Source: Castanea sativa
Taxonomy: Eukaryota > Streptophyta > Magnoliopsida > Fagales > Fagaceae
Direction of reading: 5' to 3'
Assembly: GCF_040712315.1 (NCBI RefSeq)
Contig: NC_134013.1
Coordinates: forward strand, 85,628,001-85,692,000
DNA: 64,000 nt
In this document: one piece after another, positions 35,207-48,360 of the stretch
Layout of the letters: every line of letters begins with the position of its first letter
How positions within the stretch are numbered: the stretch's first letter is position 1
Position numbers and translations under genes: made by a program
Notes under the pieces: model-generated
The model's database searches: none
Told to the model about the DNA's origin: nothing
What the model saw: the letters and a program-made list of their open reading frames with translations, nothing else

Positions 35207-38200
35207 TTAATTTGCTAGACCTGCTGCAAGCCTCGCTTTTAGGTCTTTCCTTAAGATTTTGCCTGATGGGGCCTTAGGAATTGTATCTGTGAAGAATACC
35301 CGGTTGATTCTCTTGTAAAACACAACCTACACAAAAACCAATCACCCCCATTATATAAAAAAAAAAATTACATAAACTATGAAAATAGTAATGGTAAATA
35401 ATTCATGGTACATATTGATTAGTCTGGTTAATGGAGCTCTTTAAGCATCAATTAATCATCTATTTTAGAAAACGTTTTCTAGGAAATTGAAAAACTGTCA
35501 AAAAATTAGTTTTTTTTTTTTTTTTTTTCTTATTAGCATCAATTCCATGAGTGAAAACATTATTTAATTTGGTGACATAACAATGGAGTAACCTTAAGAA
35601 TTCAATAGAAATAAAATGTCTCCTGATTCAAATATGTTTCGTTTTAAAAAAACGCACCTGTCTTGAGACATATTGCTTGATGTCTTCCTCGCTAATTTTG
35701 GAACCATTTGATTTTACTACAAATGCAACAGGAACCTCTCCTGCAGCCTCATCTTTCAAGCTGAAACAAATCAAGGGTAGGTGTTAGCATCTAAACATTT
35801 TAATCAATTTTTTTCTTATTATTTTTCTTTTCTTAGATGAATAAGAAAAATATATTAGAAAAAGAAAAAGAGAATCCAGACCCATATTGGTGCCAAAAGT
35901 CAAGGAAAAAAAATGTCTTATACGTTAGGTGAATAGGACATACCTCTCACAGGCAGGTAAGCCCCACCTACTTGTGAGAGGCTGATCTCATGAGCCGCAT
36001 GAGATTCCAGCTCAAAATTAAGAAATGAAGTAGGAGATTAGGAGTGAGGCCGAATCCATAAAAGTCAAATTATGGCCCTTAATTTATTAGCCTAAGACAT
36101 AATTTTTTTTTTTCAATAAATTAGACCAAGACATAATTAAATCAATGTGGGGGAAAACTTACGGTACAACGGCAGCATCAGAAATGTTAGGGTGGGCAAT
36201 CAACATCGCTTCCAGCTCTGCGGGGGCCACTTGGAACCCTTTGTATTTGATCAACTCTTTCAATCGATCAACAATGAAGAGCTCATCATCATCGTCAATG
36301 TACCCAATATCACCAGAGTGCAACCATCCCTCGTCGTCTATGGTTCTTTTTGTAGCCTCTGGGTCATTAACATAACCTGACCAAAAATCATGGGTAAATT
36401 AAATATTACATGGATCAAAATATATATATTTGACTAATTTTTTTCTTATAAAAAAAATGTAACGCTTATTTTGCTCAACAACTATAGGAAAATTAATGAT
36501 TTGTATATTATTGGGATTTTTAAATTGTTAGTGACGAATTAATTATGCCCTCCTATTATGAAATTGGCTAGTTCCAGCATTAGGTGAAGAAGGTCCAGTT
36601 ATTTTCCCCATTTTTTGAAAGGATAATTTGTTTTCTATATAAATCATTTAAAGAAAATTTTAGTACTTTTTTCATGAGAAATATAAAATATTATCAAAAA
36701 AAAATTTAATTGTTTTTTCTTTCATAAAAAGTTTTGAAATTTTTTTAAAACTAATAGTTTTAAATTATCTGTTAGCTTTTCACAACTATAATATATATAA
36801 TATTGTTTTTAATTTTTATTCTTTTGTTTAAAAAAAAAAAAGAAAATCTTATGATTCTCCCACTAGTAAAATCCATGATTTTTTACAACCTAAATTATCA
36901 GCCTTGATTGATATTGTTGTGTAAACTATCAATAACATCCATAAATCCACGTGTACTGTGATGAAACTAGGGGTGGCAAAATTGGACACGACCCGCAAAC
37001 CCAACACGACATGAAACGAAATTAGCAGGTTATAGGTTGAGATTTAATGGGTTTGTTTCATATTCGAGTTGACACGACTAACCCATTTAATAAATGGATT
37101 GAGTTAGTGTTCAACATATGAAACCCGTTTGACCTGTTTAATTAAATGACATTTTACCAATATACCCTTCAAACCTAAAATATATAAACGTATTAGTAGT
37201 TGTGGTTTATTTTCTTTAACATATTGTAATTGATTATTTATGATATTGAGATATGATTTAGTTTTGAATGATTATGAAACAGTTACTTATTAGTCCTGAA
37301 TTTTATATTAAAAATATTTATTTGCTTGTTTTTTCATATATATATATATATATATATATTTCATTTTGATAAACAGATCAACACGATTGACCTGTTTAAT
37401 AAATGAGTTGTGTTAGAGTTGAGGAATCTTGACCCGTTTAATAAACATGTCGGGTTAGAATTGACTTATATAATCGAATACTCATGAGTTAACATGACAC
37501 AAACTCGACACGCGAACACAAATTACCACCCCTAGATGAAACATTGTTGGACAAAGTTGTTAGATCTCATTTAATGGTCTACCATGGTATTATTGGACAA
37601 GCCCGATTCACTTTTTAGTTTTTAGTGCTTATCGATCGATTATTGGCTAAAGCGCGTGGCTTCTGTCAATGTCTTCAGTGTGCTAGACTCACTACGATCA
37701 TGACACGTGTCCGAAAATGAACACATGTCCAAAAATAGACACGTGTCATGATTGCAACAGGTTCAGTATTACAGAACACTAGACAGAAGCCAAACTCTTG
37801 GCTCAATATATTAAGGGTGTTGATAATTTTGTAACTTAAATAGAGGAAAGTTCTAATATAATCAAGCTCTTATTGGCTTAAGATATATTGAATTTCTCTT
37901 ATTCTCAGTGATTAAGCATCCTGTTAATGGGAGTTATTAAAAAAACAATTAATGAATTATTTTAGTAAATTTTTTATCTTATTTTAAAGAAAAATATATA
38001 AAAAAATTGTGAAAAGAATTGGTTTTTTTTTTCTTTTTTTGATAAAAAAATCAAACAAAAATTCAAAATCAATATTTTTAGGACATCCCTTAAATTTTTG
38101 TTTTTCAACTTCTAATACTTAGTGACAAAATAAGTGATATTAATTCCAAAATACCAAGTTTTATATATACTGACAAAAGACACATATTTTGTGTGATATA

Positions 38201-41200
38201 TTATATGGAAGTTCTAGTATCTGGGCCCAAAATATGTGTACGGAGATCTGGACAGGATGTCTATGTTGAATGAATCACTAACAAGGAGATAAGGATAAGG
38301 TGGCAAATAATTATAACTAGCCACACGATTAGAAATACTATTAGCCACAAGATTCACCTTATATATTCAATCCCACCAAACAAAATTCCAAGGAATTGGT
38401 CCAACCTATCGATCTAAGTTGTACCTCACGGTCATACGCAAAATAAAAAACAAATACATGTTCTTAATTGTTAAACTAGTAGACTTAGACATATATAGTA
38501 CTTTATTTCATTTGCCTCTTTGATGATTTGGTAAGCAACCATCTTATAAAATTTTAAATTATGACCCACTTATATCTTTCTTTTTTCTTTTGAATGGGAC
38601 CCACTTATATCTGAGTTGACATTCGAATTTTTAATAATTTTAACCTTACAATTATCTTATCTTTTTTCTCAATTTCTAGTCCTTTTTTTTTTTTTTTTAT
38701 GTACACGTTCTCAAATATAATAAAGGCAATAATTAATAGAAAGGTTCACCAATGCCATACTAGATCTTCTTCTTCTTCTTCTTCTTCTTCTTTCATTATT
38801 ATGAGGGCAATTAACCCTTCTCACATTCATTGTGCTAGCAACTAGCATGCATTTAAAACCGATATATTTGGAATTTCACTTTTCTTTGCTTAATGATGGG
38901 ACATTGTGACAGAGAAAATTGTATATTGAGAAAACAAAATTATATGTTAATGTGGATGGGAAAGCATGTATGTACCTTTCATGATCTGGCTACCTCTGAT
39001 GCAAATCTCACCAGCTTGGTTTCGTGGAAGTGAAGCTCCAGTTTCTGGGTCAATGATTTTCATCTCTGCGTTTCTCACGACTGTCCCACATGCTCCTGAT
39101 TTGACTTCGAAGGGTTCTTTTGCAAATGCCAAACACATTGCTAACAATGGCCCAGCCTCAGTCATGCCATAACCCTATCCATCATTGTTCGTAAGAAAGT
39201 AAGAACAACCATTATTTACTTCTTAGCGGGGACATTGCCCACTAGGGCAATTGTGATGTGGATAGGGTGTAATAATTCCACGATATTTCATGCAATACAA
39301 GCCGATTTTATTGGTGCATAAAAGTTTTCATATTAATGGGGGAATGAGGGATCATTTTTATGGTCCTTTTCGTATTATCTTTATCCTTTTTTTTATTATC
39401 TATCTTTAAATTATTTGAAGCAAATAAATGAATTGGGATTAAATTATTATTATTTGATAAATATAATTGAATTTGAACTTATTGAATCAATTTCATGAAA
39501 ATTACTTGTTACCATACACAATTGTTCTATCTTTTAATCTTTTTCTTCTATGTAGACCAAATTCCATCACAAGTCAAACAAAAAACATTATCATTTAAAG
39601 TAATAAATGGAACCTATGTATTTGGGTTAAACTATTGAGCTATGAACCTATGGTTTCTTCCTAATATAAACTTCATTTGCTATTAAATTTGTTTGGGTTT
39701 GTACGGGTTGGGTGGGTGGGGACTACTATTCTAATTCCTAGCTCTTTCTTTTCTTAGACTTTTTTTTACTAAGATTGAATTGAATTATTTTAATTTCAAT
39801 TTATCGCTCTTTTTATCATGCATATCATAACATGTTTATTAAGTATTATAATTGGGACCAAAGTTATTATTAGTTAAACGGTCTTTTTCCTTTTCCTTGT
39901 TCGACAAAGGTGAAAAAAAAAAAGTTTGGTTCCATTTAAAATAATTGTTAACAGACTATTTTTAAAAAGTTTTAATATTACTTTTATAAAAAAATATTAA
40001 AAAAAAAAACAGTTAAAAAAATTAGTTTTTCTCTTTTCATACAAAATTTCTAAAAATATTTTCTAAACCAATACGGTTAGAATATTGGTTAACTTTTCCC
40101 ATAAATAAAAAAATCCATCAAAAATCAGCATGCAAATACCCACTTCATCCAACTTTTCCATGGCCAGATCACCATATATTAATATATATTTTGTAGTTTT
40201 TTGTGTGTTTGAATACTGTTTATTTTGTTGAAACTGAAAAACTTACTACTGAAAAGTAGAGCCCATGAATAATATTAAAAAGTATTATGGTCTAATAAAT
40301 AATAACAAAAAATGCATGAACATTACCGATTGACTCACTATTTTTACAACAAAATGCAAAAAATTACATCCCAACACAATCTAAATGAACCCCTAGTCTC
40401 AAATTATTTGTCACAATTACTATAACAACGTTTTAAACACAAAATTCTTAGTACTTTTTTCTTTTTTATAAGTCAATTTGATGCGTTGAGTTATTACAAG
40501 AATAACATCACTTCTAAGCGCAACCTACTATCCGTACCATTTTTATCATGTATCAATTCTAACTCGTCAATCCTTTTTAAAAAAAAAAAATTATCCCTAA
40601 CTTTATTAAATATGACAAAGGAATTGAAAGAGGTTTACCTGTCCAAGTTTGGCGTTAGGAAGTTTAGCTCTAACAGCATCCTCAAGCTCCTTCCCCATGG
40701 GTGCTGCCCCAGACATCACCGTCCGAATCGACGACAAATCGTACTTATTAACCTCAGGGCTCTTAGCGATCGCCAAAACGATCGGAGGAACAAAAGGCGC
40801 AATTGAAACCTTAAATTTCTCAACCAATTCCAACAACTTAACAATCTCAAACTTCTGCATAATCAAAATTGCTGCCCCAACTCTCAACCCGCAAAGGAAA
40901 ACAGAGTTCAATGAATAAATATGAAACAAGGGCAACACACACAGTATCACGTCCTCTTTGTGAAAATACAGGTTTGGGTTTTCACCGTCGACTTGTTGTG
41001 CCACGCTGGTGACTAATCCTCTGTGTGTTAACATAACCCCTTTTGGGAGACCCGTTGTTCCTGACGAATAAGGGAGTGCCACGACATCATCTGGGTTGAT
41101 TTTCACGGCCGGGATTTCATTCTCGTCGGCCTGAGTCAACTCGGCGAAATGCAAGTAACCCTCCACTGGTGACTCGTCAATGCACATGACCTTTATGTCG

Positions 41201-41634
41201 TTCTCTTTCGCAAAGTCTTTCACTTTCTCTACGTATAAGCCTTGAGTGATGATGAGTTTAGTGTTCGCTGCTTTGGCTTGCTTTGCAACCTCGGCTGGAG
41301 TGTAAAAAGGGTTCGCAGTCGTGATTATCGCTCCGATGTGGGACGCGCCTAGGAAAGCGAACATGAATTCTGGACAGTTTTGGAGCAAAAGCATGATCAC
41401 CTCGCCTTGTTTGATGCCCAACTTGTCCAAACCCGAGGCCACTTTACGTGATATGAGCTCGACCTCGGCGTAGGTATAGGTGGCACCGTTGGAGCCATTG
41501 ATGAGACAAGGCCGATCTTTGAATTGGGAAAGGTTTTCGAAGCAGTAAGTGTGGAGTGGGAGATGGTTTGGGATGTAAATGTCAGGGAGTTTCGACCGGA
41601 AAATGAATTCCTGGAGGTCTTTTTGGGACTCCAT
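35207..41634 (-). CDS. 4CL: 4-coumarate:CoA ligase (class I-like), complete five-exon gene
   Basis: Activates 4-coumarate and related hydroxycinnamates to CoA thioesters (ATP to AMP + PPi), the last step of general phenylpropanoid metabolism feeding lignin and flavonoids; cytosolic. Exons on the minus strand: 41634-40639, 39174-38976, 36376-36163, 35760-35658 and 35326-35207. All junctions are GT-AG, and phases add up to 543 codons, the usual 4CL length. Starts [10 protein letters not shown]. Motifs: AMP-binding box [12 protein letters not shown] (residues 190-200), GYGMTEAG (333-340), box II GEICIRG (387-393), hinge [12 protein letters not shown] in exon 3, and SGKILRK with the catalytic lysine K527 in exon 5; the protein ends LAAGLAN. 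The sequence around [16 protein letters not shown] looks like class I (lignin-type) 4CLs from memory; a phylogeny would be needed to settle the class. Intron 2 (38975-36377) contains a hAT MITE at 36968-37534; intron 1 is 1.46 kb and AT-rich; intron 3 has a short inverted repeat near 35943-35981. No frameshift or missing key residue was seen. Confidence 0.96.
36968..37534. mobile_element. Non-autonomous hAT element in 4CL intron 2, 567 bp, perfect TSD
   Basis: The left end TAGGGGTGGCAAAATTGG pairs with the right end, in reverse complement TAGGGGTGGTAATT. GATGAAAC flanks both sides (36960-36967 and 37535-37542), a perfect 8-bp duplication. Subterminal 'gacacgac' and 'gacccgtt' motifs repeat at both ends. 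No coding sequence. It lies well inside the intron, away from the splice sites. Confidence 0.95.
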
Positions 41635-41769
41635 GGGGGTGTGTTTGGTTGCTGGAATAGGGAAGAAAAAAGAGAAAAAAGAGGAAACAGGAAAAGAAGG
41701 TGGAGGTTTGGTTTGAATTTGGGTTTTTGGGGTTCTTTTCCTGGATTGGTTTTAGTTTTGGTTTGGGGG

Positions 41770-41800
41770 TAATATAGAAATGAGAAACAAGAAGTAGGTG
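41770..41800 (-). promoter_or_regulatory. 4CL: Possible TATA box and AC-like element of 4CL
   Basis: On the minus strand CTATATTA (41770-41777) lies about 135 bp upstream of the start codon and could be the TATA box. CACCTAC (41794-41800) resembles the AC/P-box core (ACCTACC) known from phenylpropanoid promoters and bound by R2R3-MYBs. Both are single short matches and therefore weak. Confidence 0.3.
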
Positions 41801-44800
41801 ACAGTAGGAGGAGCTGGTGAGTTGGGAATGGATTGAAATTTCAGAATTTGTCAAGGGTAGGAGAGGGATAATGTGGTCATGATCAGGAGGACATGGGTAC
41901 TGCTAAACTAACAATCCCGTCACTAAGTCTCTGACAAAACCAAATTTTGGATTCACACGTACACTTAGGCTTTTTGTCTTTTCTCATATTTTCCCCATGC
42001 TCATTTGATGGCCGTGGAATAATGGGTCAAGTATGATTGGCTATCTAACAAGCATTTACAAACGCATTTGTGATTTGGGTGCTATCTAATTTTCACTCTT
42101 TTGCATACTTGTGGTTGCTGAGGGTTCATTTGGGTGATGAAAAGTATTTGGATTCGATAAAGCTAAATATTCAATTTTTTTAAGGGTCCGATTTCTGGTG
42201 TTATAATTTTTCATCACTTTCTCATCGTACTAGACCAAGACATTAATTGATTTTTTATGTATGTGGTGATTAAACTTCAAATAATTTTTTATCATTAGGC
42301 CAATTCATTTTTAGTGTAAGCAGAGATTGAATTACAAATTTTTTATTCGACTAGTAAAGACTTTACCAATTAAACTACCTTAAAGACATACATTAAAAAA
42401 AAACTTTTTTTTTTTAATACTAACAAGTAATAAACTTTACTATTCTTAAAATGATTGATTTTGACAAGTAAAGAAAAATAAATATTTTGACCAGTCAATT
42501 ATTATTAAATTTATCATAAAAATAATTGTGTTAATAACATACGCCACTGTTAATCATTTTAATAACTATGAAATTTGTTGTGAGACAAAAAAAAAAGTCA
42601 TATTCGTAACTTTCTTTAGATTTAGACTTGGACTTTCTTAGATTTAGATATGCTTTGAGGAAGTCATTGACTGGAAGCCCACCAAATGGCTTTGACACGT
42701 AAGACGTTTCACCTAACACAGGGGATATATTTTTTTTCTTTTTTCTTTCGGATGAATCACAAGGGATATAATATACCTGTACTCGTTTTCGTTCATCGTG
42801 CGGTGATTCTAGTACACGACACCCATTCACCTACTACAAGCTGCTAATCATTTCCTGCATTTTTTTTTTTTTTCATTAGACCCTGGACCAACGTGCTGGT
42901 CTCGTCAATTCTGGCTTACTTCTTTGTTTTTGGCTGCCAGCTTCGCTCAAATATGACTCACCAAATGTCTTAATTGAATGAATTTAGTAATACACTCTTA
43001 CGCACGCTTTGTCATAATTGTTCTTCCAGCTAAATTGTAAATAATGATATAAAAATGGTGAATTTTTGAAATAGTAATAAACAAACAATCACAATCAATT
43101 ATATAAGATAACATAAGAGTATATGGTGCTAGAATTATTGACTTTAATTTTCTACTTTCAAAAGAAGTAAATGAAATCTACTAAACATAATCTTGTTCTG
43201 CTTTAAATTGAAAGCAATTTTGTTTCCAATTGTCTGAGAATCACATGTTTATATAAAATGAAACATTCCTAATTAATCGGTCCAGCTTTTTGACTTTTAG
43301 ATACCAACCGGCCAGAAAAAGAGGTGGATTAATAGCAACTTCTTTTTGTTGAAGTTGGTTTTTCATTATTTTTTATTGTTATTGGTTATATCATGGATGT
43401 TGGGTTTACCAACTTCCATGAATTCCATCTTGAATCTCGATGATATTATTACAATATTACTAATGAATGGGCACAACCTATCCATCTAAGAATACTAGAA
43501 GTCTAGAAATTCGTTTTGCTTCGTTAATTATTTTTCCTCTTCTTTTGTTTCTATTTTTCCCCCTATTTTTGTCGTAATGAAAACATTTTTTTCTTTATTT
43601 ATTTTTTACATTTGTTGTAGTGAAAACAATTTTTTTCCCCTGGTTAGAAAAATTGGAATAATCAACTTATATGCACATTTGACCTTAGAAGTGATCGAGT
43701 TCAATAATGAGATGTTTCGATGAGGACAGCTTAATACCACCATCATTATGAGGGGTAGTTACTAATTAGTTATGAGATTAGATAATAATTGAGAGGATGC
43801 ATGGCCACTTAGCAAAGGGAAGAGATCGAGGATGTCTGATGCTCAAAAGGGGCAAGTGACTAAATTCGACCTTAATTTAGAATAGGAAGAGAAGACAAGG
43901 ACCTCTAGGAGTGTTTGACTATTGATTACTGTCAAATAAATTATCAATGTGCAAAACTAGAGGTAAAAATTGCATGTAAGCTTCACAAAGAAGAGGGACA
44001 AAATAATCAAACCTTCAAAGTTTAAAAGGATAAATATCATTCGATATACACTCTTTTAAGTTTGGGTCAACAGGCTAAAGTTTTGTGATTTAATGAAATT
44101 GTTTAATCTATTTTATGAGTAGAAGTACGTTTAAAGTCTCTCTCCACTAGATATTGTAATAATCGAATTATTAGATAAATTAAGTTTGTATCAACTATTA
44201 ATTTAGTTTTAACAATTTAGTTTCATTAGGCAAGTTTGCAATCATTATCAAAGTGGCTATTCTGTCTAATTTTGTTAAATGTTTCTTTTTACATACCCTA
44301 CTGAAATAACATAGATTTTGTTATACACCTTGTAATTGTAACTCTAAAAAAATGACAAAATTTTATTTTCAATTCTTTCCATAATTGTTTTCCTCTCCTT
44401 TTAAAATACGTAATTTTTTTTTTTAAATAGCCCCTTTGAATATGTAATAATATCTCAAATTTGTACTAGTCTTGTGTTACATTTTTAACACAATTCAACA
44501 AAGAGGAAAAATAAGCTCACTATAGATTATAGAAGCCTCTGGGCTCCCAACGCCTCCACAATCCGCATGCGAATGAGGTATGGATTTGTCCTAATTATAA
44601 TTGTGTGTAACTATGGATTGATTTGAGATCCCTTATTAATACTCTTTTAAGGAGTGAGATTGAAACTTAAAAGATTTACTTAGCTCTATAATTTTTTACC
44701 TTTTTATTTCTTTACTTTTTAAACTTTTCTCTCACACGATAACAATAATTGGACGGCTCAATAATCCTAACTATTGCACTAGATCCCAATCAAAGCATAT

Positions 44801-45191
44801 CACTAAGACCAGGATGATGCTGAGGTAGCCTCCTAGTTTTTTTCTTGGGCAGTGGCTCTTGATAAGACCCATGGCAACAACAGTATCGTTTGGGTGGAGA
44901 TTTGTGTGGATGTTGACACGGGTGGAGATTTTATGTGGGTACAAAAGGCAGTGGTGTGATGGTCAGTGACAAAGAGAGGTGGCCAACGGTGGGTTCGATT
45001 TGTGACAAAATGTCACCAATGGTGGAAGTAAGATCTGTTTAATTTAGGTGACACTTATTGAGATTCATCGCAGATTCTTGAATTTATGATGATGTTTCAT
45101 TTTAAATTAATTGACATTCTATTATTTATCTAGCTGAAGACATTGCTAAGAATTTTATATTCACAATTGCAAGTGTGCTCCCCTAACATGT
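41801..45191. other. Distal 4CL upstream region and gene desert
   Basis: No further gene found. Apart from a SINE-like fragment at 42228-42375, the sequence is AT-rich without recognisable structure. Any enhancer of 4CL could lie here but nothing specific is visible. Confidence 0.55.
42228..42375 (-). repeat. Degenerate copy of the SINE at 52678-52840
   Basis: Shares 'agaccaag', 'caattgattttttatgta'-like and 'aaattttttattc' phrases and the word 'agactttaccaatt' with the better-preserved copy at 52678-52840, with an extra internal segment. Confidence 0.45.
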
Positions 45192-46562
45192 AAGAACGTC
45201 CACACCAATCTAGTTATAGTCTTCTAAATTAGAAAAAATTACAAATTTTACACATTTTGAGCAAAAAAATACCCACATCAGTAAGTGTAAAAATGTGCAA
45301 AGATGTTCAAATTTATCCATGTGTTACAGTAACCGTGTATTTATACACAGTTACTGTTCATGTGTAAAAAAAAATTTATTCTTTTTTTCTTTCTGCTCTA
45401 TCAAACTTCTTCTCTTCCCACCATTTACAACAACCCAGCGCGCCAGAATAAGAAGAAGGAAGAAGAAAATAACCACCCAACCACCAAACACCACAACCTA
45501 GCACAGAGAATTAACCTAAAATCAACAGAAAATTAACCCAAAATCAACACCGCCTAATTACCACTCAATCACCACCACCACAACCCATCCAGACCCATGA
45601 TATTCCAATTACAAAATCAACCAAAAACAAAGAAAAATCAAACCAAAATTCAATCTAAACCCAAAATCAAACCTTCAATGGAAAACTCAACAACTTAGAA
45701 CCAAAAATCAAACTTTCAAAAAAAACTCATCAACCCAAACCCAAACTCAAATCAAGGGCGCTGTCACCACTGCCATGGAGAGCTTGCTGCTTTCTTTGCT
45801 CGTGGAGAGCTTGTTGCGGCCATTAGAGAAGAGAGAAACAAGTGCTGAGCTACGACCAAAAAAAAAAAAAAAAAAAAAAAAGAAAGATGAAGAGAAGAGA
45901 CCGTGGGAGAGGAAGTGGCAGAGATAGGATGTGGCTTAGAAAGGATGTGGGTGTGGCTTTGTGAGATAAAAAAAGATAAATAAAAAAGAGGGTCAGATGT
46001 TTAGTGGTTGGGGTTAAAAGCGAGGGGGAAAAGGAAGCTTCAAGGAAGCTTCCTTAATTGTAAATATATATAAATATAATTTAATTATAAAAGAATTGTG
46101 ATAGTGATTTTTTTTTTCAAACAAAGCATAATTTTATTTGAAATTTTATTGATGGCAGAATGATGGTCGAAAACACTGATCTATCGGCTGTCGCTGAAGT
46201 CACTATTTTGGTGGTTTGGCCACCAGTGCTAGCGGCACGGTGGGTGAAGACACCGATCTAGCGGCGGTCGCTAGAAACACTATTTTAGAAGTTTGACCAT
46301 CAGACCTCCACCACAAGCGGCTCCATTGGCCGAGCCACTGGTATTGGTAGTTTACTTAAAATTTAAGTTTAAATTAAAAAAGTATGACCATTAGGAAAAA
46401 TAATAAAAAATTGATGAAGAATGAATATTTTATTGAAATATCTTGTCAAATAGATAAACCGATGTGAGTGTTTTGTAAAAATGATAGTGTAAAATAGAAA
46501 AAGTATGTTTTTTGTGTAAAATAGACGAAATCTTTTAAAAGAACTGATATGGTTGCTCTAAC
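45192..46562. mobile_element. Non-autonomous TIR element, about 1.37 kb (tentative)
   Basis: The left side reads AAGAACGTCCACACCAATCT; the right side in reverse complement reads TTAGAGCAACCATATCAGTTC, a weak inverted match of the GAGCATCCACAYCAG type. The interior contains 'acagtaaccgtgtatttata' with the nearby partial inverse 'acagttactgt', an A/C-rich stretch and poly-A near 45858-45880. It gives only spurious ORFs. Boundaries uncertain. Confidence 0.35.
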
Positions 46563-47411
46563 CTTTAGCATTAATATTTCGGTTTGCATTTTTTTGTATT
46601 TCCACATGATCACACATTTCATGCATTATAACTATATTCATGCTTTTTTGGTTTAGACGGCTTGTCCACTTAACTTACTTAAGTCATGGTTAGCTTAATC
46701 CTTGTGTTTTGCTTTAGGAATTTCATTTTGTTTACAGTTTTTAACTTTATTTTTGCTTCTACGTTGAATGGTGAATATGAATTTTATCGGGTGCTTTCTA
46801 TTTCTCATCTATGGATATGCTTGTGAACTAAATGACCGATAAATAAGTAAATTTGTTTATATTGTTCATTGTATTCTAGGAGATTAGTTTTTGGATCAAG
46901 CGAGGTAGGTACATTCTCACCCCATAACTAAGCTTTTTAACTTAAATTAGAAAAAGTAGATTAGATAAACTTGTCCTATTTCCATAAATTGTAACTAGGT
47001 CATCGCAATGTTAATTTTATTTTGTTAGAATGTAACTAGGATTCAATGTTTTGAACATTATTGTAACAAGAATTGAAGAGGGTGGATTCAAACTCTGTTA
47101 GAGGCAAGACAATGCTACTAAGTTACAAGGTAATTCATTTAAAATTTAATAAAGTTGAGTTTTTTTTTTCTTATAATAAATTATTTGATGACTCCATCGT
47201 AAGGTCCATTAACTTAGGAGGATATATTAAGTGTAAAATCTTCACCATGAGTGAGGAGATCTAAGTAATCTCAGTTCTCTTGAATCACGATTCAGACTAC
47301 TACTTTTGTTTCGTATTTATTAAGAACCTTTCAACTTAGTTATATTCGTCTTAATAATATTTTTTCAAGGACGGGGAATGAAATAGCTTAACCAAAAGCT
47401 AGGATACAACT
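46563..47411. other. Gene-free stretch
   Basis: No coding or repeat structure recognised. Confidence 0.6.
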
Positions 47412-47414
47412 TTT

Positions 47415-47452
<38 letters not shown>
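47412..47452 (+). repeat. (TAA)n microsatellite, left of the solo LTR
   Basis: About 40 bp of TAA triplets ending directly at the LTR start. Confidence 0.95.
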
Positions 47453-48263
47453 TGTGGGGGAGATGGGCCTAGGAGTGTATATTTCTATGCATGTTGGGCC
47501 AAAGGCCCAAGCCGAGGACATTAAGCGGTCCGAGGATGAGTAAATATCTTACTAAGGGTCTGTGTTAATTTATAAAGAAGCAAGGTTTGATCGTGATCAT
47601 CCGAGAAGTTGGTCTGAAGAGAAATGTCTCCTCAGATCAGTTAGGCAGAGGTCGGAATGAGTTATCTGTCATCTAGAGGTAATGTCCCATGAGACTCTGT
47701 TGATAAGGATATGCAACACAGGAGTATAGGGCAAAGGAAAACCATGAAATATCTAAGGAAAAAGTTGTTGTCACCGCATTGAATGCTCTGCAGCTAACTC
47801 TCTGACCACATTAATGAGGAAGTGATGCCTGAGTAGCAGTGTTGAGCCTTATAGCTATCTTCAAAGGCTTTAAAAAGGTGCTGATGGGACAAGAATCCTG
47901 ACCGGCAATCTGATTCATACATGGAGGGAAGAGAGAGGAGAAATGGAAGTTTAAAAGGAAGAGGAAAGCCCCAAGATAAGGGGATCGAGAGAGTAAGAAA
48001 GAAAACATTGTAGACATAAAAACAATATTTGTAATCTGTATTGAAAAGAGAAATATAAGATTCAGTCTCCTCGGCTTAAGCTTGAGGATAATTTTCGTTA
48101 CACAAACTAACTCATCTGTGTCATATTGTAATCTAGCTCATTGTCTTTGTTATCTGAACTCACTAAAATCCAGATTTCTAACCCACTCTCTACAAATTCA
48201 TTGTATTGGGCTTTTTAGGCCTATTCATTTCTTGTTTTTGGGCTTAAGTGCAAATTATGTCCT

Positions 48264-48267
<4 letters not shown>
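47453..48267 (+). mobile_element. Probable solo LTR, 815 bp, inside a TAA microsatellite
   Basis: Begins TGTGGGGGAGATGGGCC. The body has 'aagccgaggacattaagcgg' and CCGAGGATGAG-type words near the left and 'tcctcggcttaagcttgagg' and 'ttgggctttttaggc' near the right, as in gypsy-type LTRs of woody rosids. It ends near CCTTATA (degenerate CA). ATAAT lies on both sides, but because the target is itself (TAA)n this duplication is weak evidence. No internal domain follows. Confidence 0.6.

Positions 48268-48358
<91 letters not shown>
48268..48358. repeat. (AAT)n followed by (ATT)n, self-complementary array
   Basis: Roughly 35 bp of AAT triplets switch at about 48303 to roughly 55 bp of ATT triplets, so the two halves can pair as a hairpin. 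Confidence 0.95.
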
Positions 48359-48359
<1 letters not shown>

Positions 48360-48360
48360 T

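Noticed and set aside
36145..36380. Plus-strand ORFs near 36.2 kb
   Set aside because: Antisense shadows of 4CL exon 3.
40486..40918. Plus-strand ORFs opposite 4CL exon 1
   Set aside because: Shadows of the strongly conserved 4CL exon on the minus strand.
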